From NCBI GenBank assembly GCA_023229165.1, contig JALNZQ010000173.1, positions 1 to 5,835 of the forward strand: 5,835 nt of DNA, read 5' to 3'. The DNA comes from Methanothrix sp. Lineage in GTDB: Archaea > Halobacteriota > Methanosarcinia > Methanotrichales > Methanotrichaceae. The translations under genes and the position numbers were made by a program. The notes under the pieces are model-generated. The model saw only the letters and a list, made by a program, of their open reading frames with translations, ran no database searches and was not told the origin of the DNA. Numbering within the stretch: the stretch's first letter is position 1; every line of letters starts with the position of its first letter. Shown in pieces: positions 1-5,143 of this stretch.

Positions 1-1074
1 CTCAAAATAATAGGAGATTTCTGAGATCGCCACAGCTTTTTGCTGGGAGGCATTCCCCGATTCGGCCTTCTTCATGCTGACGACAAGTGCTGCCGATGCC
101 TTCTCTTTTCCGGCCAGTGCGCCAGGGTCCGAAGGCAAAAGGACAAGAGCGGTTTCGTAACTCTTGAGAGCCTCTGAGAAGAGACCATCGCGCAAAAGCA
201 GAGCGCCCTGGGCCGTCATAGCCTTGACCAAACCGGATACGGCATCTTCGCTTTTGGGATCAAGCCGGGAAGCCTCATCAAAATTATCAAGGGCTCGGGA
301 AATGTTCCCCTCTGCCAGCTCTCTGTCGCCCAAGCCCACCAGATCCCTGGCCTTGCCCTCCTTGCCCATCTCATCGGATGGATTGCCGGCCAGGATGTCA
401 TCATAGCAGGCCAGAGCCTCCTCAAATCTGCCCAGGCTGTTCAAAGCGTCCCCCTTTAGCTGCAGCCCCTGGATATTTTGCGGGTCGATGGCAAGAGCCG
501 CATTGCTGCTATTATAAGCCGCCTCAAATTTGCCTTCCTTCAAAAGGGCTGAACTGTGAGCCAGCAGCACTCTAACCTGGCCCGTCTTGCCGGTATCACT
601 CTGGCCGTAAAGAGAGGCGTTCTTGAAGCTTTGCAGCGCCTCATCATAGCTTTCCAGGGCCAGAGAAGCATTGGCCTTGCCCAGCCACGCCCCGGCCAGG
701 CTTGCCTCCAAAGCTATGGCCCGCTCGTAGCTCTTCCGGGCTTCGTCCCACTCTCCGGCCAGCTCTTTGGTCTTGCCGTCCTCCAGCCAGAAGCGGGCAT
801 TTTGGGCATCTTTTCCCAGAGCATAGCTGAAGCACAGCTCGGCCATCTTGTACCGGCCCAGCCGGGAGAGGGCAACACCTTTGCCGCCCCAGGCCGATGC
901 ATTCTCGGGGTCAATCTTTATGGCCCGGTCAAAGCTTTCGATGGCTTGCGAGAAGCTGCCGTTTAAAAGATATGCATGGCCATTATCCAGCCAGTAGGCG
1001 GCAGTATCTTGAGCTGCTACAGAAGCGGGAAGGAATAACAGCATCATGCAAGCCAGCATAGCGCAAGAACGCAT
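1..1074 (-). CDS. Secreted TPR-repeat protein, C-terminus cut by window edge
   Basis: The minus strand is open from an ATG at 1074 to the window edge, giving 358 codons with no stop, so the C-terminus is missing. Residues 1-21 form a signal peptide: Arg at position 2, a hydrophobic stretch MLLFLPASVA, and a likely cut after VAA. About eight degenerate 34-residue TPR units follow from about residue 26. Typical signatures are YLLNGSFSQAIESFDRAIKIDP, split around G-x-F/Y-x-x-A and A-x-x-x-x-P, then GRYKMAELCFSYAL, GEWDEARKSYERAIAL, GRFEEALACYDDIL and GLFSEALKSYETAL. TPR arrays are protein-interaction scaffolds and no catalytic motif is visible, so the role is probably extracellular or cell-surface binding. 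An in-frame GTG directly before the ATG and another GTG at 1113 are alternative starts. The 1113 start lies about 25 nt from a TATA-like AATATAT and would suit a leaderless mRNA. It is divergent from the decarboxylase-like gene and more GC-rich than it. Confidence 0.9.
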   Translation of the reverse strand, partial: MRSCAMLACMMLLFLPASVAAQDTAAYWLDNGHAYLLNGSFSQAIESFDRAIKIDPENASAWGGKGVALSRLGRYKMAELCFSYALGKDAQNARFWLEDGKTKELAGEWDEARKSYERAIALEASLAGAWLGKANASLALESYDEALQSFKNASLYGQSDTGKTGQVRVLLAHSSALLKEGKFEAAYNSSNAALAIDPQNIQGLQLKGDALNSLGRFEEALACYDDILAGNPSDEMGKEGKARDLVGLGDRELAEGNISRALDNFDEASRLDPKSEDAVSGLVKAMTAQGALLLRDGLFSEALKSYETALVLLPSDPGALAGKEKASAALVVSMKKAESGNASQQKAVAISEISYYFE

Positions 1075-1135
1075 CACAGATGGGTAGAGAGAGGACTTTT
1101 GCAAAGCAATCACTGTTCTACAGAGAATTGCAGAA

Positions 1136-1147
1136 GGGATATATTAC
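1136..1147 (-). promoter_or_regulatory. Candidate TATA box for the TPR gene
   Basis: On the minus strand the sequence reads GGTAATATATCC. Its centre is about 25-28 nt upstream of the in-frame GTG at 1113, the normal archaeal TATA-to-transcription-start distance, so transcription could begin at or beside that GTG. The alternative is that the real box is in the AT-rich palindrome at 1195-1215, giving a longer leader. No BRE element was confirmed. Confidence 0.35.
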
Positions 1148-1194
1148 CAGCGCCCTTAGCGGTGCTCTTGGATTCACCTCAACCACCCATCGTT

Positions 1195-1215
1195 TATAAA
1201 ATATTAAATTTTATA
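1195..1215. promoter_or_regulatory. AT-rich inverted repeat in divergent promoter
   Basis: TATAAAAT (1195-1202) and ATTTTATA (1208-1215) are exact reverse complements separated by ATTAA. Each arm reads as a TATA box on one strand. It could serve as bidirectional core promoter elements or as an operator controlling both genes. AT-rich palindromes also arise by chance in such regions, so the regulatory role is an inference. Confidence 0.4.
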
Positions 1216-1343
1216 TATTCAACAATGTCTCAGGGGGAAGCTAAATAAGATTGTAAAGCTAACTGATAAAAATGTAAGATGCATTATCCGCATTAAACGT
1301 AACGCATCGAAGATGAGGGTAGCATATCCAGGAGATGAGACAA

Positions 1344-2600
1344 ATGAAAAGAACGATTTCTCAGACGAAACTTTATTTGGCAATAATAGTATTGGCAGCA
1401 TCGATCCTTGCCATAAGCACAGTCGCCATGTGTGAGGATAGTCATAAGGCGATAACTCAAGATCTTATAAATTTGGTAGAGAAAAATCCGGAAATAGGGG
1501 ACATGCTGGAAAAGTCTATCGCAAAAGCTAAAGAAATAAATCCCGATCCCCAAACAAATCCTGTTCAGAATTTATCGGACTACTATGATTTCATAGATAG
1601 TGCATCTGAGCTTATCCCGCAAGATGTACTTGATGATCCGGCCAATCTCACACGCGACCAAATACTGCAAAGCATCTGCTACTTCTATTATCTAGTTGAC
1701 CAGCCCCTGCCGGAATTAGAAAATAAGGGTCTGTTCGACAATACAATTCAGTACTATGAGCCATTTTCCTCATGGCTGCGTGATTTTGCCGATTCGTGGG
1801 GAATGTTCCTTGATACTGAAGCGTCATGGAATAATGAAACATATCAGCAGTTTTATGACGATCCAATCTACGGTTTACAGGGACCGTGGTATGAGTCCCC
1901 ATCTAACTGGAGCACTTTTAACCAGTTCTTCTCCAGATATCTGGCATCGGCTGATCAGCGGCCCATCAATTCGTCAAACGACACGAGTGTCGTTGTTTCG
2001 CCGGCTGATTCCGTCCCCGAGGGAACATGGGCAATTGATAACAACTCAACCATTCAGGTGGATGGCGGATTGCAGATCAAGCTTGTGCGCTATTTCAGCG
2101 TTGAGGATCTGCTTGGCAATGACAGTGAGTACAAGGATGCCTTTGCCAACGGCGTGCTCACCCACACCTTCCTGAATGTAAATGACTACCACCGCTATCA
2201 TTTCGCGGTTGGCGGAAAGATTGTAGACAACAGGTCCATAACGCAAAATGTGGCTTTAGAGGTTAAATGGAATTCAACAGGAAAGAAGTATGACCCAATC
2301 GATTCGACCGGCTGGCAGTTCTCTCAGACTCGTGGTTACGTAATAGTAGATGCGGGAGAATATGGGCTGGTGGCGCTTATTCCCATGGGCATGGCCCAGG
2401 TGTCTTCCGTCAACTTCGAGGATGGTGTTATAGTAGGAACCACTCATGAGAAGGGTGAAATGCTCGGCAATTTCCTGTTCGGAGGGTCCGATTTCGTTAT
2501 GCTCTTCCAGAAACAGGCCGGATTCGAAATGACGGCGACGCCTGATGTTCATATTCTCATGGGCGAGAAGTATGGAGTGATGAAGGGAACAGCTGAGTAA
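1344..2600 (+). CDS. Exported phosphatidylserine decarboxylase-family protein (PsiD-like)
   Basis: The protein is 418 residues. The start is ATG 1344, nine bases after GGAG; an in-frame ATG at 1335 overlaps that spacer and is less likely. Residues 1-30 are a signal peptide: MKR at the front, hydrophobic core LYLAIIVLAASILAISTVA, cleavage near AMC/ED. A helical region of about 150 residues follows, then the decarboxylase domain. Its motifs are FNQFFSR (192-198), SPAD (219-222), DYHRYH (281-286), VALIPMGMAQVSSV (343-356) and GEMLGNFLFGGSDF (371-384). In characterised family members an Asp, a His and the Ser of the GS cleavage site make the enzyme self-cleave and turn that Ser into the pyruvoyl cofactor. 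The counterparts here are D222, H283 and/or H286, and S382. The GGS motif, the long N-terminal region and the overall layout recall the PsiD/fungal amino-acid decarboxylase branch more than membrane PSD with LGST. About ten N-x-S/T sequons agree with an extracellular, glycosylated protein. The substrate is unknown. Confidence 0.8.
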   Translation: MKRTISQTKLYLAIIVLAASILAISTVAMCEDSHKAITQDLINLVEKNPEIGDMLEKSIAKAKEINPDPQTNPVQNLSDYYDFIDSASELIPQDVLDDPANLTRDQILQSICYFYYLVDQPLPELENKGLFDNTIQYYEPFSSWLRDFADSWGMFLDTEASWNNETYQQFYDDPIYGLQGPWYESPSNWSTFNQFFSRYLASADQRPINSSNDTSVVVSPADSVPEGTWAIDNNSTIQVDGGLQIKLVRYFSVEDLLGNDSEYKDAFANGVLTHTFLNVNDYHRYHFAVGGKIVDNRSITQNVALEVKWNSTGKKYDPIDSTGWQFSQTRGYVIVDAGEYGLVALIPMGMAQVSSVNFEDGVIVGTTHEKGEMLGNFLFGGSDFVMLFQKQAGFEMTATPDVHILMGEKYGVMKGTAE

Positions 2601-2640
2601 AAAAGGCTAGTGACTGGACCGAATTGAATGTCAAATTGCG

Positions 2641-2694
2641 ACGGCGCCCCAAATGCCCGCATTTTTTGTCGCGGGTAGCGCTGCCGCCGTTTTT
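2641..2694 (+). terminator. Nested hairpin with T-run, candidate terminator
   Basis: ACGGCG (2641-2646) pairs with CGCCGT (2685-2690). Inside it CCCGC (2656-2660) pairs with GCGGG (2671-2675) around a T-rich loop. The outer stem is followed directly by further T residues (2690-2694). It lies 40 bases after the stop of the decarboxylase-like gene. Archaea rely mainly on T-runs, and both the loop TTTTTT and the tail could serve. Confidence 0.4.
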
Positions 2695-2725
2695 CTCTCG
2701 AATCCAAGTGCAATCGAGAATCCGG

Positions 2726-2746
2726 CCCCGCGCGCTGGACGCGGGG
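2726..2746. repeat. Perfect 7-bp GC inverted repeat
   Basis: CCCCGCG (2726-2732) and CGCGGGG (2740-2746) are perfect reverse complements with a 7-base loop. A 6-bp repeat, TCTCGA/TCGAGA at 2696-2701 and 2714-2719, lies just upstream. Together they suggest folded RNA or a decayed element, but no known RNA family was recognised. Confidence 0.4.
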
Positions 2747-2784
2747 GATCTGTCGGCGGCTATCTGCTTTATGGCGGCTCAGGC

Positions 2785-2795
2785 TAAATATTTAA
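2785..2795 (+). promoter_or_regulatory. TATA box for the DUF104/PIN operon
   Basis: The tract TAAATATTTAA lies at 2785-2795. Its centre is 37 nt before the antitoxin ATG, which predicts transcription starting near 2816 and a leader of about ten bases. That leader would just include the GGTGA ribosome site at 2818-2822. Confidence 0.55.
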
Positions 2796-2826
2796 ACTTG
2801 CGAGACTACATGATTCTGGTGAAGGG

Positions 2827-3003
2827 ATGATTGTGAAGGCAAGATACGAAAACAATGTTCTGAGGCCTCTTGATAAGCTGGACCTGATGGAGGGGGAAGA
2901 GGTGGACATTGAACTAAAGAAAAAGAGCCTCTTCGGCCTATTAAAAGGATGGAAGATCGACACTCAATCATTAAAGGACGAGCTGAGAGAGATCAATGGA
3001 TAG
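2827..3003 (+). CDS. vapB: DUF104 (AF2212-like) antitoxin
   Basis: This is a 58-residue protein starting MIVKARYENNVLRPLDKLDL. The pattern M-I-x-V/K-A-x-Y-E-N-x-V-L-R-P-L-x-x-L-x-L-x-E-G-E-E-V is characteristic of the DUF104/AF2212-like antitoxin family, small beta-barrel-like proteins that sit before PIN toxins in archaea and cyanobacteria. The C-terminal part (about 34-58), rich in Lys, Leu and Glu, would be the segment that wraps the toxin. A GGTGA sits four bases before the ATG. The last 8 bases overlap the start of the PIN gene, so the two are translationally coupled. By family precedent it neutralises that toxin and may repress its own promoter. Confidence 0.88.
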   Translation: MIVKARYENNVLRPLDKLDLMEGEEVDIELKKKSLFGLLKGWKIDTQSLKDELREING

Positions 3004-3373
3004 GCTATTTGCAGATACTTATGCACTCGTAGAGCTTCTCAAGGGAAATCCCAACTATAAGTGCTATTCCAATGTGGATTTAGTTGCTACGGAATTCAAC
3101 ATTCTTGAGTTGACTTATGCTCTTTTCAGGGATTTTGGACGTGATGAAGCAGCAAATGTTATCGGCACAGTTAGAGCCAAGATTGTGGTTATTCCTACTG
3201 ACGATTCAGATTACCTGAATGCGTCTGATTTTAGATCTTCTGCAAATAGGACTGGAAAGAAGCTTTCTCTCGTGGATGCCCTTGGCTATTCGTGTTCCAG
3301 GAAGCTTGGAATAAAATTTTTAACTGGAGACAAAGAGTTCAGCGAGATGGAAAACGTAGAGTACGCTAAATAG
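2996..3373 (+). CDS. vapC: PIN-domain VapC-like ribonuclease toxin
   Basis: This is a 125-residue single PIN domain, the normal VapC size. The acidic residues that bind Mg2+ or Mn2+ are all visible: D7 in FADTYALVE, E38 in NILELTY, D94 in SLVDALGY and D112 in LTGDKEF. An intact nuclease fold is therefore expected, and VapC toxins usually cut tRNA or rRNA. The ATG lies inside the antitoxin's last codons (8-base overlap), the common arrangement of such pairs. The gene ends only 7 bp from the stop of the convergent riboflavin kinase, so there is no room for a separate terminator and the two transcripts probably overlap at their 3' ends. Confidence 0.9.
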   Translation: MDRLFADTYALVELLKGNPNYKCYSNVDLVATEFNILELTYALFRDFGRDEAANVIGTVRAKIVVIPTDDSDYLNASDFRSSANRTGKKLSLVDALGYSCSRKLGIKFLTGDKEFSEMENVEYAK

Positions 3374-3380
3374 CAGTTGA

Positions 3381-3776
3381 TCATAATAATATTACCTCAA
3401 CGGTATCGCCGTCTTCCAGCCCCAGCGCACGCAACTTTACGGGCGCTATGACCTCGATTAATTCCGGCGGATAGCGGCTCCTCTCGGGCCGGACCACAGC
3501 GGCCTCGATCCCGTTTAATTTGATGCGGTAGCACTTGCACTCGCCAAAAGTGCGGCCCTCCTCGGCGAAGCCCTCGATCTTGATCGCGGTCTGCTCCGCT
3601 GGGAAGGGCCCCTCCAGCTGCACATTCAGGGTGCCGGGGAAGGGGACGAAGCCCAGGCGCTCCAGGAACTGGCGGCAGTAGCCCTCACGGGTGAGGAAGT
3701 ACTGGGCCTGACCGAGACCGGATAAGATTTTTCCGCGCATGAATTCGACCTGCTCGCTCTCAAATGCATCAGACAT
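3381..3776 (-). CDS. ribK: CTP-dependent riboflavin kinase, stand-alone (archaeal RibK)
   Basis: This cytosolic enzyme makes FMN from riboflavin using CTP rather than ATP (EC 2.7.1.161; the DUF120 family, typified by MJ0056). With the start at 3776 it has 131 residues. Family motifs are SGLGQAQYFL (19-28), which matches the usual SGLGEGxYF, PGTLNVQL (47-54), PELIEVIAPVKLR (104-116) and DGDTVEV (122-128). Many euryarchaeal homologues carry an N-terminal winged-helix regulator domain (RbkR); it is absent here. ATG 3776 overlaps the hicB-like stop by 8 bases (ATGTCTGA), which favours coupled translation. ATG 3740, where the kinase domain itself begins, has AGGT upstream and is a real alternative; a TTG at 3818 is less likely. 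In the GEG loop the usual glycine is replaced by Ala, a mild oddity. Its place within a toxin-antitoxin group is unusual. Confidence 0.9.
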   Translation of the reverse strand: MSDAFESEQVEFMRGKILSGLGQAQYFLTREGYCRQFLERLGFVPFPGTLNVQLEGPFPAEQTAIKIEGFAEEGRTFGECKCYRIKLNGIEAAVVRPERSRYPPELIEVIAPVKLRALGLEDGDTVEVILL

Positions 3777-3969
3777 CTTCGATTGGAATACCTTTTCCAA
3801 AATCACGCAGCGTTTCAAGATAGACTTCGATGGCCTCTTCAGTCATCAAAGCAGCTTCTTCTGCATTCTTTGCGAAGGTATGGCATCCAAGAAGCGAAGG
3901 CACCGAAGCGATATAAACGCCCTCTTCAGGGTCTTCTTCTATTATTATGCGATATTTCGGGGGCACCAT
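3769..3969 (-). CDS. HicB-like (UPF0150) antitoxin-family protein
   Basis: This 66-residue protein has the HicB core fold pattern: YRIIIEEDPEEGVYIASVPSLLGCHT (split after EEG), then a T/N-A-E-E-A segment (AKNAEEAALMTEEAIEVYLE) and a GKGIP ending. The family is a partly degraded RNase-H-like domain that blocks HicA toxins. No DNA-binding tail follows, as in many short archaeal versions. No HicA-like gene is found on either side: the upstream gene is a PIN toxin and the downstream one is riboflavin kinase, whose start overlaps this stop. It may be an orphan, or it may act on another toxin in trans. ATG 3969 is chosen; TTG directly before it is possible. The 72-base space upstream has no clear promoter, so it is probably co-transcribed with the PIN gene. 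Confidence 0.8.
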   Translation of the reverse strand: MVPPKYRIIIEEDPEEGVYIASVPSLLGCHTFAKNAEEAALMTEEAIEVYLETLRDFGKGIPIEDV

Positions 3970-4041
3970 CAATCCATCTTTTGAACGATCTTCTATTTTG
4001 TCATCACAAATGTGGAGTTGGAAACGGCGATCATCTACAAT

Positions 4042-4485
4042 TCAAAGCATTTTGGCAATAGCTTCCGAGATCGTCCAGACCTCAATTATCCTTGCCTCCT
4101 TGATCTTGTCAAAATGCCGGTCATTCGAGATCAGGATTCCACCTGCACTCAAGCATGTAGCAGCATGGAGTATGTCCGCGTCTTGTCCCTCTGGAAAAAT
4201 AGGCTTGCATCGAGTTATGACTTCATCGGAGATCTCTAAAACAACTACCTTATGCAAAAGCTGATCAAGAAGAAGCTGGCCGTAATCGCCAAGTTCGCGG
4301 GCATACTTCCTGTACTCACCGATGAGGGCTTCATTGGCGATGAGATCCTCCTCGCCATCGACAAGCCTTAAGACCAGATCCGTGGTCCTTGTCCATCCTC
4401 TTTTTGCAGCGGCAATGAAGACGTTAGTGTCCAGCAAAAATCTTGTACTTCTCTCGCGCAATTCTGTTGCCCTCTTCCTCGACAT
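4042..4485 (-). CDS. vapC: PIN-domain VapC-like toxin overlapping AbrB antitoxin
   Basis: With the start at ATG 4485 it has 147 residues. The PIN active-site acids are visible: D19 in FLLDTNVFI, E57 in LIGEYRKY, D104 in DADILHAA and D122 in SNDRHF. It is predicted to be an intact metal-dependent ribonuclease of the VapC type. The fold itself begins about residue 16, and the preceding codons lie inside the antitoxin gene in another frame. Other starts are TTG 4494, TTG 4461 (nine bases after GAGGAAGAGG) and TTG 4437, so the true overlap is between about 14 and 71 bases. Translation must be coupled to the antitoxin. The frame ends 72 bases before the HicB-like gene, with which it probably shares an mRNA. 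Confidence 0.85.
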   Translation of the reverse strand: MSRKRATELRERSTRFLLDTNVFIAAAKRGWTRTTDLVLRLVDGEEDLIANEALIGEYRKYARELGDYGQLLLDQLLHKVVVLEISDEVITRCKPIFPEGQDADILHAATCLSAGGILISNDRHFDKIKEARIIEVWTISEAIAKML

Positions 4486-4690
4486 CTCTCTCAAGCTTAT
4501 CGAGATCCACCCTCCGGGCCTCTTTTATAACGCCTTCCAATATGGTTCGTAGATCCTTCTTTTTCAGGAGTATCGAGTCGTTTGTGGCTTCGCCTATGAC
4601 AAACTCGTCGCCAGGGTTCATTTTAAGCCTGGCTATCAAATCGGTAGGGAGAACAATCCTACCCTTTTCATCAATCTTTGCCGTGGACAT
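4424..4690 (-). CDS. vapB: AbrB-type VapB antitoxin, copy A
   Basis: This is an 88-residue protein. Residues 3-45 form a swapped-hairpin AbrB DNA-binding domain: AKIDEKGRIVLPTDL, then L-x-x-x-P-G-D-E-F. A charged helical tail (about 46-84, with LERDVEEEGNRIAREKYK) is the expected toxin-binding part. It should repress its own operon and neutralise the PIN toxin whose start it overlaps. ATG 4690 is preferred over the upstream in-frame GTG at 4705 because that GTG is part of the AAGGTGA ribosome-site sequence. Homologues usually start at this Met-Ser, and a TATA box lies about 24 bases upstream. Residues 1-82 match copy B at 70 of 82 positions. Confidence 0.9.
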   Translation of the reverse strand: MSTAKIDEKGRIVLPTDLIARLKMNPGDEFVIGEATNDSILLKKKDLRTILEGVIKEARRVDLDKLERDVEEEGNRIAREKYKIFAGH

Positions 4691-4750
4691 AGGCTTTTCA
4701 TTCACCTTGCATTTTATAGCTCTGCTAATGATATTAATTTATCGGTATTG
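4446..4750. repeat. Direct repeat unit A (promoter plus AbrB region)
   Basis: This is the first unit of an imperfect direct repeat of about 305 bp at an offset of 453 bp. It runs from the codons for the end of the AbrB helical linker through the start codon and promoter to ATCGGTATTG at 4741-4750. Similarity stops sharply at both ends. Confidence 0.88.
4712..4718 (-). promoter_or_regulatory. TATA box of AbrB copy A
   Basis: TATAAAA on the minus strand ends 21 bases before ATG 4690. That distance predicts transcription starting at or within a few bases of the ATG, meaning a leaderless mRNA. An alternative upstream box (TAAATTAATAT, about 4731-4741) would give a leader containing AAGGTGA. Both elements are conserved in copy B. 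Confidence 0.5.
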
Positions 4751-5143
4751 ACAGGTCTTTGGAGAGTTCTGATGGAGGCTCCGCTTGCTGAGCAGCATCA
4801 GCATCTCCCATTTGCTCCTGGCCCCGGCCAGATCTGCTGCCTTGCCTAGGGAGAGCTTGCCTTCACGATAGAGCTCCACTGCGAAAGAGCGCATTCTATA
4901 CTTCTCTCGTGCAATTCTGTTGCCCTCTTCCTCGACATCTCTCTCAATCTTATCGAGATCCAGCTTCCGGCCCTCTTTTATAACGCCTTCCAATATGGTT
5001 CGTAGGTCCTTCTTCTTCAGGAGTATCGAGTCGCTTGTGGCTTCGCCTATGACAAACTCGTCTCCTGGGCTCATTTTAAGTCTGGCAATCAAATCAGCAG
5101 GAAGCACAATCCTGCTTTTTTTATCAAGCTTTGTCATGGACAT
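4739..5143 (-). CDS. Chimeric AbrB-UPF0175 antitoxin-like protein, copy B
   Basis: This is a 134-residue protein. Residues 1-83 are an AbrB domain plus helical linker nearly the same as copy A (TKLDKKSRIVLPADL, PGDEF, LERDVEEEGNRIAREKY with I for L). From about residue 84 to 121 the sequence turns into the C-terminal module of UPF0175 proteins, with AVELYREGKLSLGKAADLAG followed by WEMLMLL. In normal UPF0175 antitoxins this module follows a ribbon-helix-helix-like domain and faces a DUF3368 PIN toxin; here the DNA-binding half is AbrB. The last 13 residues (SLHQNSPKTCQYR) look non-native, because the frame runs into the duplicated promoter of copy A, which supplies the stop. No toxin gene of its own follows. 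The start is chosen as for copy A; GTG 5158 is the alternative. Confidence 0.82.
   Translation of the reverse strand: MSMTKLDKKSRIVLPADLIARLKMSPGDEFVIGEATSDSILLKKKDLRTILEGVIKEGRKLDLDKIERDVEEEGNRIAREKYRMRSFAVELYREGKLSLGKAADLAGARSKWEMLMLLSKRSLHQNSPKTCQYR

Larger units (their letters stand above)
1075..1343. other. Divergent intergenic promoter region
   Basis: This 269-bp gap between two divergent exported-protein genes contains no credible coding sequence. It holds TATA-like AT tracts usable on both strands, chiefly 1193-1219. There is also a weak 6-bp hairpin (AGCGCC at 1149-1154 pairing with GGTGCT at 1161-1166, including one G-T pair) in what would be the leader of the minus-strand gene. 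A GGAG at 1331-1334 is the ribosome site for the plus-strand gene. If the plus-strand TATA is near 1213-1218, that mRNA has a leader of about 100 nt. Confidence 0.6.
2601..2826. other. GC-rich structured intergenic region, no gene
   Basis: No credible coding region is seen in this 226-bp gap: a short plus-strand reading frame from 2624 has no family resemblance or ribosome site. Sequence composition changes sharply to GC-rich between about 2636 and 2760. That part holds three successive inverted repeats, at 2641-2690, 2696-2719 and 2726-2746, before returning to the AT-rich promoter of the antitoxin gene. The first repeat probably terminates the upstream gene. The others could belong to a small RNA or be remnants. 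Confidence 0.5.

Noticed and set aside
556..966. Long plus-strand reading frame (136 codons) across the left region
   Set aside because: It lies antisense to the TPR gene, whose repeat pattern and signal peptide are clear. The frame is open only because of the GC-rich codons opposite it.
1149..1166. Hairpin with CTTA-containing loop similar to the one at 5684-5699
   Set aside because: The shared element is only a few bases, the stem includes a G-T pair and no T-run follows, so a common function is not supported.
2696..2719. TCGAATCC resembling a tRNA T-loop
   Set aside because: No acceptor, D or anticodon stems can be assembled around it.
2624..2830. Plus-strand 68-codon frame in the intergenic region
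   Set aside because: It covers hairpins and a TATA box, is rich in Arg and Pro with no family pattern, and ends inside the antitoxin start. It is probably non-coding.
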